A stretch of DNA of 19,349 nt from JAWXBM01 sp964602895. Its GTDB lineage: Bacteria; Pseudomonadota; Gammaproteobacteria; Xanthomonadales; SZUA-36. The notes beneath the pieces were generated by a model. That model made no database searches and was not told the DNA's origin. It worked only from the letters and a program-made list of their open reading frames with translations. The stretch is taken from contig CAZRTG010000050.1 of assembly GCA_964602895.1 (NCBI GenBank), positions 1-19,349 on the forward strand, in the 5' to 3' direction. Shown one piece after another: positions 1 to 6,298 of this stretch; position 1 is the stretch's first letter; each line of letters opens with the position of its first letter. The position numbers were made by a program, and so were the translations under genes.

Positions 1-2
1 GT

Positions 3-332
3 ACCGACGATAACGGTAACTGCAAAGTGACATTCGAGCTGAATGGCCAGACCCGCAGCGTACAGATCAGAGACAACACGGCAGCACCCAAAGTGCAGGC
101 CAACCGTAAGGCAGTTGAGCCCAACGAGATAGGTGCTCCGCTGATGGGACGCCTGGCCACTGTGCTGGTTCAGCCCGGCAACGAAGTAGCCAAGGATGCC
201 CCCTTGTTTGTCATCGAAGCAATGAAAATGGAAACGACGATTTGTGCACCTGCAGTGGGCATTGTCCAGGCGGTGCATCTCAAATCCGGTGACCTGGTCG
301 ACCAGGGCGATTTGGTGGTTGAGTTCAAGTAG
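3..332 (+). CDS. Pyruvate carboxylase-type biotinyl domain, C-terminal fragment
   Basis: This is the 3' end of a gene that begins left of the window; the frame is open from base 3 to the TAG at 330-332. The visible part carries a short beta-rich linker (FELNGQTRSVQIRD) followed by a biotin-carboxyl-carrier domain with the canonical EAMKMET motif, whose second lysine is biotinylated. The order linker, GAPLMGR, EAMKMET, GDLVDQGDLVVEF is that of the C-terminus of pyruvate carboxylase (ATP-dependent carboxylation of pyruvate to oxaloacetate, cytoplasmic). Oxaloacetate decarboxylase alpha or another biotin carboxylase subunit cannot be excluded from this fragment. An internal GTG at 27 is not the real start because the frame continues upstream. 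The family is sure, the exact enzyme less so. Confidence 0.8.
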   Translation, partial: TDDNGNCKVTFELNGQTRSVQIRDNTAAPKVQANRKAVEPNEIGAPLMGRLATVLVQPGNEVAKDAPLFVIEAMKMETTICAPAVGIVQAVHLKSGDLVDQGDLVVEFK

Positions 333-370
333 CGTCACGGGCATTCGGGAGGTATCGAACAGATCTGAAA

Positions 371-2038
371 ATGTCTGGTGAAAAACTGTATTCGCGAAAG
401 GATTTGATTTATTTCACACTGCTCGCTGTGACGGTTGGCAGCTATGCTTTGTACCTGTTTTCATTCACCCTTTTTGAAGGGCTTTCAACTTTTTCAAACG
501 ACAGTGGCGGCTACGTACTGCTGGCAAAAAAATGGTCTCCGTACTTCTTACCAAGCGTTGCTGAACTGAAAACCTGGCCGTTTCACGTTTACCCTCTCGG
601 CTTTTCCTGGGCTTTGGCATTTACTGGTTTGTCGAAGACTTTGTACTTGAGTCATCTGTTTGTCTCCACCTGTATGCTTTTGAGTATCTGGCTGATTGGC
701 TGGTTTTCCTGTCGGAGTTTCGGCTGGCTTGCAGGTGGTGCGCTCTCACTGGGCCTTTGCTGGTTACCGGGCAATATGTTTTCGAGCCTGGGAATCCTTT
801 CGGAAAATTTCTATTTGCTGCTATCGCTCGGAGTCCTGGGAATTTACCTGTCGATTCGGGAAAGAGAAAACCCCTCCTGGGCCTGGTTTGCGATTTTGCT
901 GGCATTACTTACCTTAACCATCCTGACTAGATCGATTGGGATCGCTCTTGCGATGGCCATTATCATGGTTGCAACGACAGACAGAAGTTTGGGTAAGACA
1001 AATAGAGTATCTCTGGTTGTCATTGGACTCTTGAGCGTTGCGTTATGGCAATTATGGGGATTGTTTAAACCTCAATCTGACAATGTGAGTTACTTTGACG
1101 TAATTGGTCGTTATGTGAGCAGCAACGAGTCAAATGTCGTGACCCTGTTTTCACAAACCTTAGCTGTCGCGATGAATAATATTATTGAAATGCTGAACTC
1201 ATGGAATGAGCTCGTCATTTTTAATCAGGACAATAGTCTGTCCCTGATTTTTTCCCTGACTCTCGCTTTTGCCTGTTTGCTGGGCCTTGGTATCAGGTTG
1301 AAGCAAAATAAAGTAGATGCAATCTATCTGGCCATTTATCTGGCAATTATCGCCGTTTGGCCTTACCCGGAAGAAATGACCCGTTTTCTTCACCCGGTCA
1401 TTTTCCTGTTGATACTTCAACCTGCATTGTATTTATCACAGGCACCCATGCGCGCCCACATTAACTGGGTCAAAGCTGTCATTATATTTTTTGGCATCAT
1501 ACTTTTTGTCCATTCATTGATTGTCGGAAAACATTTTTGGGAATTAAGAAAAGAGGCCAGAACCAATAACCCAGCCATAGCACACTCCTATGAGTACTAT
1601 GCAACGCCGGTGACAGAGATTGGAACACATTATGCTGTTGCTTACGCAGACGTCATGAAACATATGAGGATGTCTGCCGAACTTCTTCCGGACAACAGCA
1701 TTATCGCTTCAGCCAAGCACGAGAGCTATGCAGTGCTTACCGGTCTGGAATCAGTCAATTTTGTGAGTACCGTCAGTTACCCACAACAACTCTGCAATCT
1801 GATAGTTAGAAATGTTGACGCCCTCTTTTTTTCCAACCTGACCACTGCGCTGAATCCCCACGGAAATGGACTGCTTGAAAATTATCGTTCGATTGCTTCT
1901 CAGGTTCTGACAATCGGGCCAACTGAGGGTAGGGATGAGGCTTATTTGTTGATCATAGATAAAGATTTGCTTTATTCAGCTTTGAGTGAATTGGACTTTG
2001 ATTGTCAGCAATTCAGGGAACTGGAGAACAAGCTGTGA
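371..2038 (+). CDS. Polytopic membrane protein, GT-C glycosyltransferase-like
   Basis: A 555-residue protein with roughly ten hydrophobic segments (first about residues 13-33, others near 95-112, 118-135, 145-160, 170-200, 213-230, 288-308, 320-335 and 365-385) and a soluble C-terminal part from about residue 395. Features typical of GT-C sugar transferases that use polyprenyl-phosphate sugars are an acidic loop after the first segment (NDSGGYVLLAKKW, Asp44), an SE near residue 143-144 before a long hydrophobic stretch, and a TRSIGI motif near 185-190 that resembles the TRPxGI of the family. It would transfer a sugar in the periplasm. It converges with the GT2/GtrA operon, and the three together match a flippase, lipid-sugar synthase and transferase set. 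The ATG has only a distant Shine-Dalgarno (GGAGG at about 349-353). The acceptor is unknown, and the family call rests on topology and motifs, not close similarity. Confidence 0.6.
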   Translation: MSGEKLYSRKDLIYFTLLAVTVGSYALYLFSFTLFEGLSTFSNDSGGYVLLAKKWSPYFLPSVAELKTWPFHVYPLGFSWALAFTGLSKTLYLSHLFVSTCMLLSIWLIGWFSCRSFGWLAGGALSLGLCWLPGNMFSSLGILSENFYLLLSLGVLGIYLSIRERENPSWAWFAILLALLTLTILTRSIGIALAMAIIMVATTDRSLGKTNRVSLVVIGLLSVALWQLWGLFKPQSDNVSYFDVIGRYVSSNESNVVTLFSQTLAVAMNNIIEMLNSWNELVIFNQDNSLSLIFSLTLAFACLLGLGIRLKQNKVDAIYLAIYLAIIAVWPYPEEMTRFLHPVIFLLILQPALYLSQAPMRAHINWVKAVIIFFGIILFVHSLIVGKHFWELRKEARTNNPAIAHSYEYYATPVTEIGTHYAVAYADVMKHMRMSAELLPDNSIIASAKHESYAVLTGLESVNFVSTVSYPQQLCNLIVRNVDALFFSNLTTALNPHGNGLLENYRSIASQVLTIGPTEGRDEAYLLIIDKDLLYSALSELDFDCQQFRELENKL

Positions 2039-2111
2039 AGGCATTGAATCTGTCATGAAAAGGCGTGGGAAACTTCGCTGCGAATTTACCTGGGTCAATT
2101 TCCGTTCAGGG

Positions 2112-2822
2112 CTAAATTTTCTTTGCTACAAGCAACAGGTTCTTCCCAACAGGAGGCGAAACAATTCGCTCCACTTTTTTGGCAACAGGTGCTATCCATT
2201 TATCGTATAAGGCTACATTCTTCTGAGAGACTGACTTTTTGAAGGTAACGAACGCCAGATACCAGGGCAGTATTCCAAACACATCAAAATATTTGAGCTT
2301 GATGATCTCAAACCCAGCATCCATCGCCAAATTACGGAGATCTTTCTTATGGTACCTGCGATAGTGGCCAACCTGTCGATCAAAGTCGCTGTACAGCCAT
2401 GACAGTGCCGGAACAAAGATCAGGGCATAGCCGCCTGGTACAAGCCCACTATTGATTATGGAGAATTCATGAGCATCATTTTCTACGTGCTCCATCACAT
2501 TTACGTAAATCACTGAGTCGAACGATTGGGCAAATTGAGGTTGGGAATGTTCAAATAGCGTGTTATGTGTATTTACTGTTGAGCTGTCAGCATATTGCCT
2601 GGCCAGGGCCTGATACATGTTTCTGGAAGGCTCAAAAGCTTCCAGTTGAGTCACCCGATCAACCAGCAATTTGGTAAAGTTACCGGTTCCTGCACCCACC
2701 TCTGCCGCTGAATTCCCAAGATAGGGTTCAAATTCGGACAATATCCATTGGTGGTATTGCACAGCAAAAGTCATCGCTTCAAGATCTTTGCCCACGTAAT
2801 CCCGACTTGAAGAGCCATCCAT
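2112..2822 (-). CDS. Class I SAM-dependent methyltransferase
   Basis: The protein carries the glycine-rich AdoMet-binding motif I (AEVGAGTGNFTKLL), the acidic residue in motif II (LEAFEPS) and a motif IV region (FDSVIYVNVMEHVEND) with the VxEHxxx pattern seen in small-molecule and lipid methyltransferases. A YRRYHKKDL segment follows, as in many sugar- or quinone-related methyltransferases. The chosen ATG at 2822 gives 236 residues. An in-frame GTG at 2900 would add 26 residues but has no visible Shine-Dalgarno. It is the third gene of the minus-strand run after the GT2 and GtrA-like genes, so it may methylate a glycan or polyprenyl-linked intermediate, which is inference. It converges with the GT-C-like gene, leaving 73 bp in which no strong hairpin terminator is visible. 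Confidence 0.8.
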   Translation of the reverse strand: MDGSSSRDYVGKDLEAMTFAVQYHQWILSEFEPYLGNSAAEVGAGTGNFTKLLVDRVTQLEAFEPSRNMYQALARQYADSSTVNTHNTLFEHSQPQFAQSFDSVIYVNVMEHVENDAHEFSIINSGLVPGGYALIFVPALSWLYSDFDRQVGHYRRYHKKDLRNLAMDAGFEIIKLKYFDVFGILPWYLAFVTFKKSVSQKNVALYDKWIAPVAKKVERIVSPPVGKNLLLVAKKI

Positions 2823-2934
2823 CAAATATTTTTCCAGTTGCTGATGAATGAATATTCCAACTGATAGGTTCCAATCGTTTGTATGGTTTCGAAGGCCCAC
2901 GTTCGTAGAGGGTACTTTTTTGACAGTTGTTTCA

Positions 2935-3348
2935 TCATGGTGCTTGGATTTCGGCTTCCGAAACAGGTTGATTCCTCATCCTTTTGAATACGAAGTTCGA
3001 ACGGGCACCAAAATTCCAGAAAAACACCATGCCTGTGGCACCTATTTTCGTTAGTAACATATTGAAGCCCAAAATCCCGATACCCAAATAGAGTACAGAC
3101 TGATTCACGCCCAGGCCTACCAGGCTGATCAGAAAAACCAATGCAATTTCCTTTCCAGGTTTGAAGCGTATACCGCTCTCAAATACAAAGCGGATGCTGA
3201 GGAAATAGTTAATGGTGGTGGCGATAATGAAGCCTGCAGCTCCAACCAGCAGATAGTTGAACCCGAGAAACTTTGCAAAAATTGCAAAAATCAGGAAATC
3301 GGTAATGGCTGCTGCCAGTCCGACGGCTGCGTAGCGGACAATCTTCAT
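2935..3348 (-). CDS. GtrA family membrane protein (lipid-linked sugar flippase-like)
   Basis: A 137-residue protein with four predicted membrane helices, the size and topology of GtrA/DPMS1-type proteins. The start of the protein (KIVRYAAVGLAAAITDFLIF) and the segment NYFLSIRFVFESG match the GtrA pattern RFxxVGxxxxxxxxxxF and NFxxxRxxVF. Known members are proposed to flip undecaprenyl-phosphate sugars across the inner membrane. The ATG at 3346-3348 overlaps the TGA of the upstream glycosyltransferase gene as ATGA, which implies translational coupling. A longer reading from 3402 would overlap that gene by 58 bp and is less likely. The C-terminus is basic (KRMRNQPVSEAEIQAP). Confidence 0.85.
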   Translation of the reverse strand: MKIVRYAAVGLAAAITDFLIFAIFAKFLGFNYLLVGAAGFIIATTINYFLSIRFVFESGIRFKPGKEIALVFLISLVGLGVNQSVLYLGIGILGFNMLLTKIGATGMVFFWNFGARSNFVFKRMRNQPVSEAEIQAP

Positions 3349-4034
3349 GGCCTGAGGTTGTACTTCAAAATGCACCACAGTGCCCAGAATCCATCTTTCC
3401 ATCCAATCTTTTTCCCCTCAAGATAGGTGCGACCAAAATATCCGATGCCGACTTCGCAAATTCTGAATTTACCTTTGGCTATCTTGGCAGTGATTTCAGG
3501 TTCGAATCCAAATCGATTTTCTTCGATCGTTATCGACTGAATTACCTCTCGCCGAAATGCCTTATATCCTGTTTCCATATCGGTAAGGTTCAGATTTGTG
3601 AACATATTGGAGATGAAAGTGAGAAAGCCATTGCCTATACGATGCCAAAAATACAGTACGCGGTGTGGTCGATTTCCTTTGAAACGAGAGCCGTAGACGA
3701 TATCCGCCTGGTCCTTCAGGATGGGTTCAATCATCACGGCGAAGTCTTTGGGGTCATATTCAAAATCAGCATCCTGAACGATGACAATGTCGTTGGTGGC
3801 GGCGGCAAAACCATCCCGCAGCGCAGCACCCTTGCCCTGATTGGTATCCTTGTAGATCACGCGCGCCAATTTATTGTCGATTTTTTGCTGAAGAAGCTCC
3901 CGGGTACCGTCCGTTGAGCAATCATCGACAACGATGATTTCCCGTCCTGGTCCGGTTGCATCAATGACGGACTGGACAACATGTTCGATTGTTGCCAACT
4001 CGTTATAGCAAGGGCTGATGACCGACAAATTCAT
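3345..4034 (-). CDS. Family 2 glycosyltransferase, DPM1/GtrB-like polyprenyl-phosphate sugar synthase
   Basis: A 229-residue GT-A fold enzyme. It begins with SVISPCYNE, followed by VVDDCSTDGT (Asp37-Asp38, nucleotide-sugar binding), NQGKGAALRDGF, and the metal-binding DxD at residues 88-90 (VQDADFEYDP). The C-terminal part YFGRTYLEGKKIGWKDG is typical of the dolichol- or polyprenyl-phosphate mannosyl/glucosyltransferase group. There is no C-terminal membrane anchor, so it is the short DPM1-like form, which usually pairs with a separate GtrA-like membrane partner; such a partner directly follows with an ATGA overlap. The predicted role is to make polyprenyl-phosphate sugar on the cytoplasmic face. 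Sugar identity cannot be read from the sequence. It is the first gene of a minus-strand operon. Confidence 0.88.
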   Translation of the reverse strand: MNLSVISPCYNELATIEHVVQSVIDATGPGREIIVVDDCSTDGTRELLQQKIDNKLARVIYKDTNQGKGAALRDGFAAATNDIVIVQDADFEYDPKDFAVMIEPILKDQADIVYGSRFKGNRPHRVLYFWHRIGNGFLTFISNMFTNLNLTDMETGYKAFRREVIQSITIEENRFGFEPEITAKIAKGKFRICEVGIGYFGRTYLEGKKIGWKDGFWALWCILKYNLRP

Positions 4035-4294
4035 CCTGACACGGCCTCCTGCCTGAATTATCCAACTCCAAATTTAAAGATTATCTACACATTCAAAGAA
4101 TTACAATCAGCAACTGAGTGTAGGAAGAATAATGGTTCCGGAAATTCCTATGCTATGATTCGGCCAGAATTTATCGCAGGTATTGGGTTTTCGTTTTACC
4201 GTATGTACAGGGTACGGGCCTGATTGACACCAGGTTCAAACGCAGTGCTGTTCTGGCATTTGCGCACTATCAAGATTCTGGGGAGGCAATAAAT
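4035..4294. other. Intergenic region between divergent genes
   Basis: An AT-rich 260-bp spacer separates the minus-strand glycosyltransferase operon from the plus-strand monooxygenase-like gene, so promoters for both directions should lie here. I see no convincing -35/-10 pair, RNA gene or repeat. Short reading frames crossing it have no recognisable content. Confidence 0.5.
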
Positions 4295-4828
4295 ATGAAC
4301 GATAAAGAGTCCGTTACAGCTGTCGTTACCCGGCGCATCGCACCCGATCGGAAACCCGAATATGAAGACTGGGTACACCAGGTCGGAGAAGTTGCCAGCC
4401 AATTCCCTGGACATCAGGGAGTCACATTCAAAGTGAAAGGCGAAAACGGCGAGTGTCATGTGGTATTTCGCTTTGACACGGTCGAACACCTGCGAAAATG
4501 GGAAACGTCAGCCGAGCGCCGGGAATGGGTGGCAAAAATCGAGCACCTGGTTGAGGGAGAGGAACGTATCAAACGCCTGACCGGCCTGGAGTTCCTGTTT
4601 GCCGATCAACTCCACCCGAAGGCACACAAAATGGCGCTGGTGCTGATTGTTGTTATTTTTACCCTGTTGATGTTGTTAAGCCCGCTTGTTTCATTCCTGT
4701 TCAGCGCCTGGCCCGGCCTTCCAGGCTGGCTGCCCCAATTGTTTCAAATCTCCCTTCTGGTACTGCTGATGACCTATTTCATCATGCCTCGCGTCACCCG
4801 CTTGCTGATGCCCTGGTTAACGCGATAA
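4295..4828 (+). CDS. Antibiotic biosynthesis monooxygenase (ABM)-fold protein with membrane tail
   Basis: 177 residues. Residues about 5-100 form an ABM/dimeric ferredoxin-like domain: VTAVVTRRIAPDRKPEYEDW, a central FPGHQGVTFKV, then VFRFDTVEHLRKWETS and a second helix ending in TGLEFLF. The remainder has two hydrophobic segments (about 110-138 and 147-166) ending MPRVTRLLMPWL, which puts the domain at the cytoplasmic membrane. Similar fused proteins are known in proteobacteria, but their substrate is not known to me. The ATG at 4295 is preceded by GGGGAGG at 4280-4286, a very good Shine-Dalgarno. The stop is followed at once by the repeat cluster at 4831. The enzymatic activity is unproven. 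Confidence 0.8.
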   Translation: MNDKESVTAVVTRRIAPDRKPEYEDWVHQVGEVASQFPGHQGVTFKVKGENGECHVVFRFDTVEHLRKWETSAERREWVAKIEHLVEGEERIKRLTGLEFLFADQLHPKAHKMALVLIVVIFTLLMLLSPLVSFLFSAWPGLPGWLPQLFQISLLVLLMTYFIMPRVTRLLMPWLTR

Positions 4829-4830
4829 TT

Positions 4831-4958
4831 AGAAAAGGGGTAGAAAAGGGGTCAGAAAAGGGGTCGGATACAATTTCAGGGTTAAACTAGAAAAGGGGTC
4901 GGATCCTGATCAATCCTGAAATTGTATCCGACCCCTTTTCTACTTTTCTACTTTTCTA
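4831..4958. repeat. GGGGTCGGA palindromic repeat cluster (BIME/REP-like), probable bidirectional terminator
   Basis: Four plus-strand copies of AGAAAAGGGGT begin at 4831, 4842, 4854 and 4889. The segment 4854-4883 is matched by its reverse complement at 4912-4941 with 29 of 30 bases paired and a 28-bp centre, and the flank 4942-4958 weakly mirrors the first two units. As RNA it would fold into a very stable hairpin in either direction, with a run of T or A at the outer ends. It lies between the convergent monooxygenase-like and SRPBCC genes, so a terminator role is plausible. It shares the GGGGTCGGA core with the elements at 7.7-8.1 kb and 12.1-12.6 kb. Confidence 0.85.
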
Positions 4959-5388
4959 CGGCTTCAATACGGCTCTTGATAATAAACATCTGGGATTCAT
5001 GGGAGACACAGAGCTGTTTCCAGCGCAGGTCGTCCATAAAAGCACTGCGCCAGGCCAACAAAGTGACAATACACTTTTTGCCTTCAGCCTGAACCACTTT
5101 GCCGGGTACTACCCTGATCATATTGCGCGCTGCCAGGTTGTCGGGGTCGGAACCGAGGTGGTAGTAAATCAGAAAGCGGGCCGGATCGGTGTCAATTCTG
5201 ATGTAGGTTTCTTTGCCATCGAACATGGATGTGCCCACGAACAGATTCTCGTCGATCTGCCTACGGTTCCAGCTGCCAAAGGTCCATTCCCCCTGCCTGA
5301 GCCCATCGGACAGGTAGTTGAATGCCTCTTCGGGCGAACTTTGTACCTCGCAACTGCAACAGTGGCAGTGTGGGTCTGTGATGTCCAT
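4948..5388 (-). CDS. SRPBCC (START/Bet v1-like) domain protein
   Basis: A 146-residue protein with the SRPBCC pattern: EVQSSPEEAFNYLSDGLRQG near the start, WTFGSWNRRQIDENLFVGTS and FDGKETYIRID in the middle, and a C-terminal helix beginning RWKQLCVSHESQMFIIK. Such proteins bind hydrophobic ligands in a helix-grip pocket. The ATG at 5388 is well supported by AAGGAG at 5397-5402 on the minus strand. Two features are odd. The first dozen residues contain HCHCCSC, an unusual cluster of potential metal ligands. The last codons and the TAG (4948-4950) lie inside the neighbouring repeat cluster, so the tail VEK and the stop may come from repeat insertion. It is transcribed divergently from the dehydrogenase-like gene. 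Ligand and role are unknown. Confidence 0.75.
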   Translation of the reverse strand: MDITDPHCHCCSCEVQSSPEEAFNYLSDGLRQGEWTFGSWNRRQIDENLFVGTSMFDGKETYIRIDTDPARFLIYYHLGSDPDNLAARNMIRVVPGKVVQAEGKKCIVTLLAWRSAFMDDLRWKQLCVSHESQMFIIKSRIEAVEK

Positions 5389-5397
5389 TACTGAATC

Positions 5398-5476
5398 TCC
5401 TTACACGCAGCCAGTGTGTTATTTTCCTGTGGATAATGCTAGTGTAAAACTTCCTGATGTTCGGCAGGTGTAAGGA
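5398..5476. promoter_or_regulatory. Divergent promoter region with mirrored Shine-Dalgarno inverted repeat
   Basis: Between the divergent SRPBCC and dehydrogenase-like genes, TCCTTACAC (5398-5406) and GTGTAAGGA (5468-5476) form a perfect 9-bp inverted repeat at the two edges, and each arm contains the Shine-Dalgarno of the gene it faces. GATAAT at 5432-5437 is a candidate -10 for the plus-strand gene, but no good -35 is visible. The symmetry could be chance, since both arms contain the AAGGA element. Confidence 0.4.
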
Positions 5477-6274
5477 ATGCAGCGCAGGAAAGTAGGTATC
5501 ATCGGCTTTGGCTATATTGCCAGCTTCATCTACCGAGAACTGACCAATCACCCGGAAAATGGACTTGATGTCGCCTTTGTCTGGAACCGAACAGCTGCAA
5601 ACCTGGAGCACGTTCCCGATTCTATCGTACTGGACAACCTGTCTGACTTCGCAGAACGCTCGCCCGATCTCGTGGTAGAAATGGCCCATCCATCAGTCAG
5701 CAGGGATTATGCAAAAGCTTTTCTCGGTCATTGTGACTATATGATGTTATCGGTCACCGCCATGGCGGATGACGCCTTGAGCGAGTCGCTTCTCAATACC
5801 GCGCAGAAAAACAGCCACAGTTTGTTTATTCCCAGGGGAGCCCTTGTGGGTGTCGATGCCCTGCATGAAGGTCGCGACAACTGGGCCGATGTCAGCATTA
5901 CGTTTCGCAAGGCGCCCGGCAGTATCGACTTCTCTGCTACGGAGATTGACCCGGCCGAAATCGACACCGAAACCATCATTTACGATGGCCCGGTGCGTGG
6001 TGCTGCCGAGAAATTTCCACGCAACGTCAACACCATGGCCACCTGTGCACTGGCAAGCCTGGGTTTCGACCGGACCCGCGGTATCATGATCGTCGATCCC
6101 GACTGTACGGTGATGAGTGCACACGTTGTTGCCCACGGCATTAACGGCAGTCTGCTCGAAACAAAAATTGCCGAGCAGGCTGTTGGAGTATCCGGCACAG
6201 GTATGCTGCTCTCGCAATTGGGCAGCATCCGTCGTGCTGCATCGGGTGCCAGTCCCGGTCTTCATTTCGTCTGA
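5477..6274 (+). CDS. Aspartate dehydrogenase-like NAD(P)-dependent oxidoreductase
   Basis: 265 residues. A Rossmann N-terminus has KVGIIGFGYIA (GxGxxA at residues 10-15), and the C-terminal catalytic domain has IPRGALVGVDAL, the IYDGPVRGAAEKFPRNVN motif and the His-containing SAHVVAHGINGS (His216 and His220). These follow the order of L-aspartate dehydrogenase (NadX/ASPDH family: aspartate to iminoaspartate or oxaloacetate, sometimes feeding NAD synthesis). The length fits a complete family member. The ATG at 5477 has AAGGA immediately upstream. The sodium-coupled transporter gene follows in the same frame after the TGA at 6272-6274, suggesting an amino-acid uptake and deamination pair. Substrate is inferred from family only, and divergent members may act on other amino acids. 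Confidence 0.75.
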   Translation: MQRRKVGIIGFGYIASFIYRELTNHPENGLDVAFVWNRTAANLEHVPDSIVLDNLSDFAERSPDLVVEMAHPSVSRDYAKAFLGHCDYMMLSVTAMADDALSESLLNTAQKNSHSLFIPRGALVGVDALHEGRDNWADVSITFRKAPGSIDFSATEIDPAEIDTETIIYDGPVRGAAEKFPRNVNTMATCALASLGFDRTRGIMIVDPDCTVMSAHVVAHGINGSLLETKIAEQAVGVSGTGMLLSQLGSIRRAASGASPGLHFV

Positions 6275-6283
6275 CTACAAACC

Positions 6284-6291
6284 AAAGGGAG
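6284..6291 (+). promoter_or_regulatory. Shine-Dalgarno preceding a non-canonical start
   Basis: AAAGGGAG lies 10 bp after the dehydrogenase stop codon and 7 nt before ATC at 6299. The frame from there reads IKYKHEQWSS, which is where members of the transporter family normally begin with Met. No ATG, GTG or TTG exists in this frame between the TGA at 6272 and 6407. Confidence 0.5.
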
Positions 6292-6298
6292 TCCCGGT

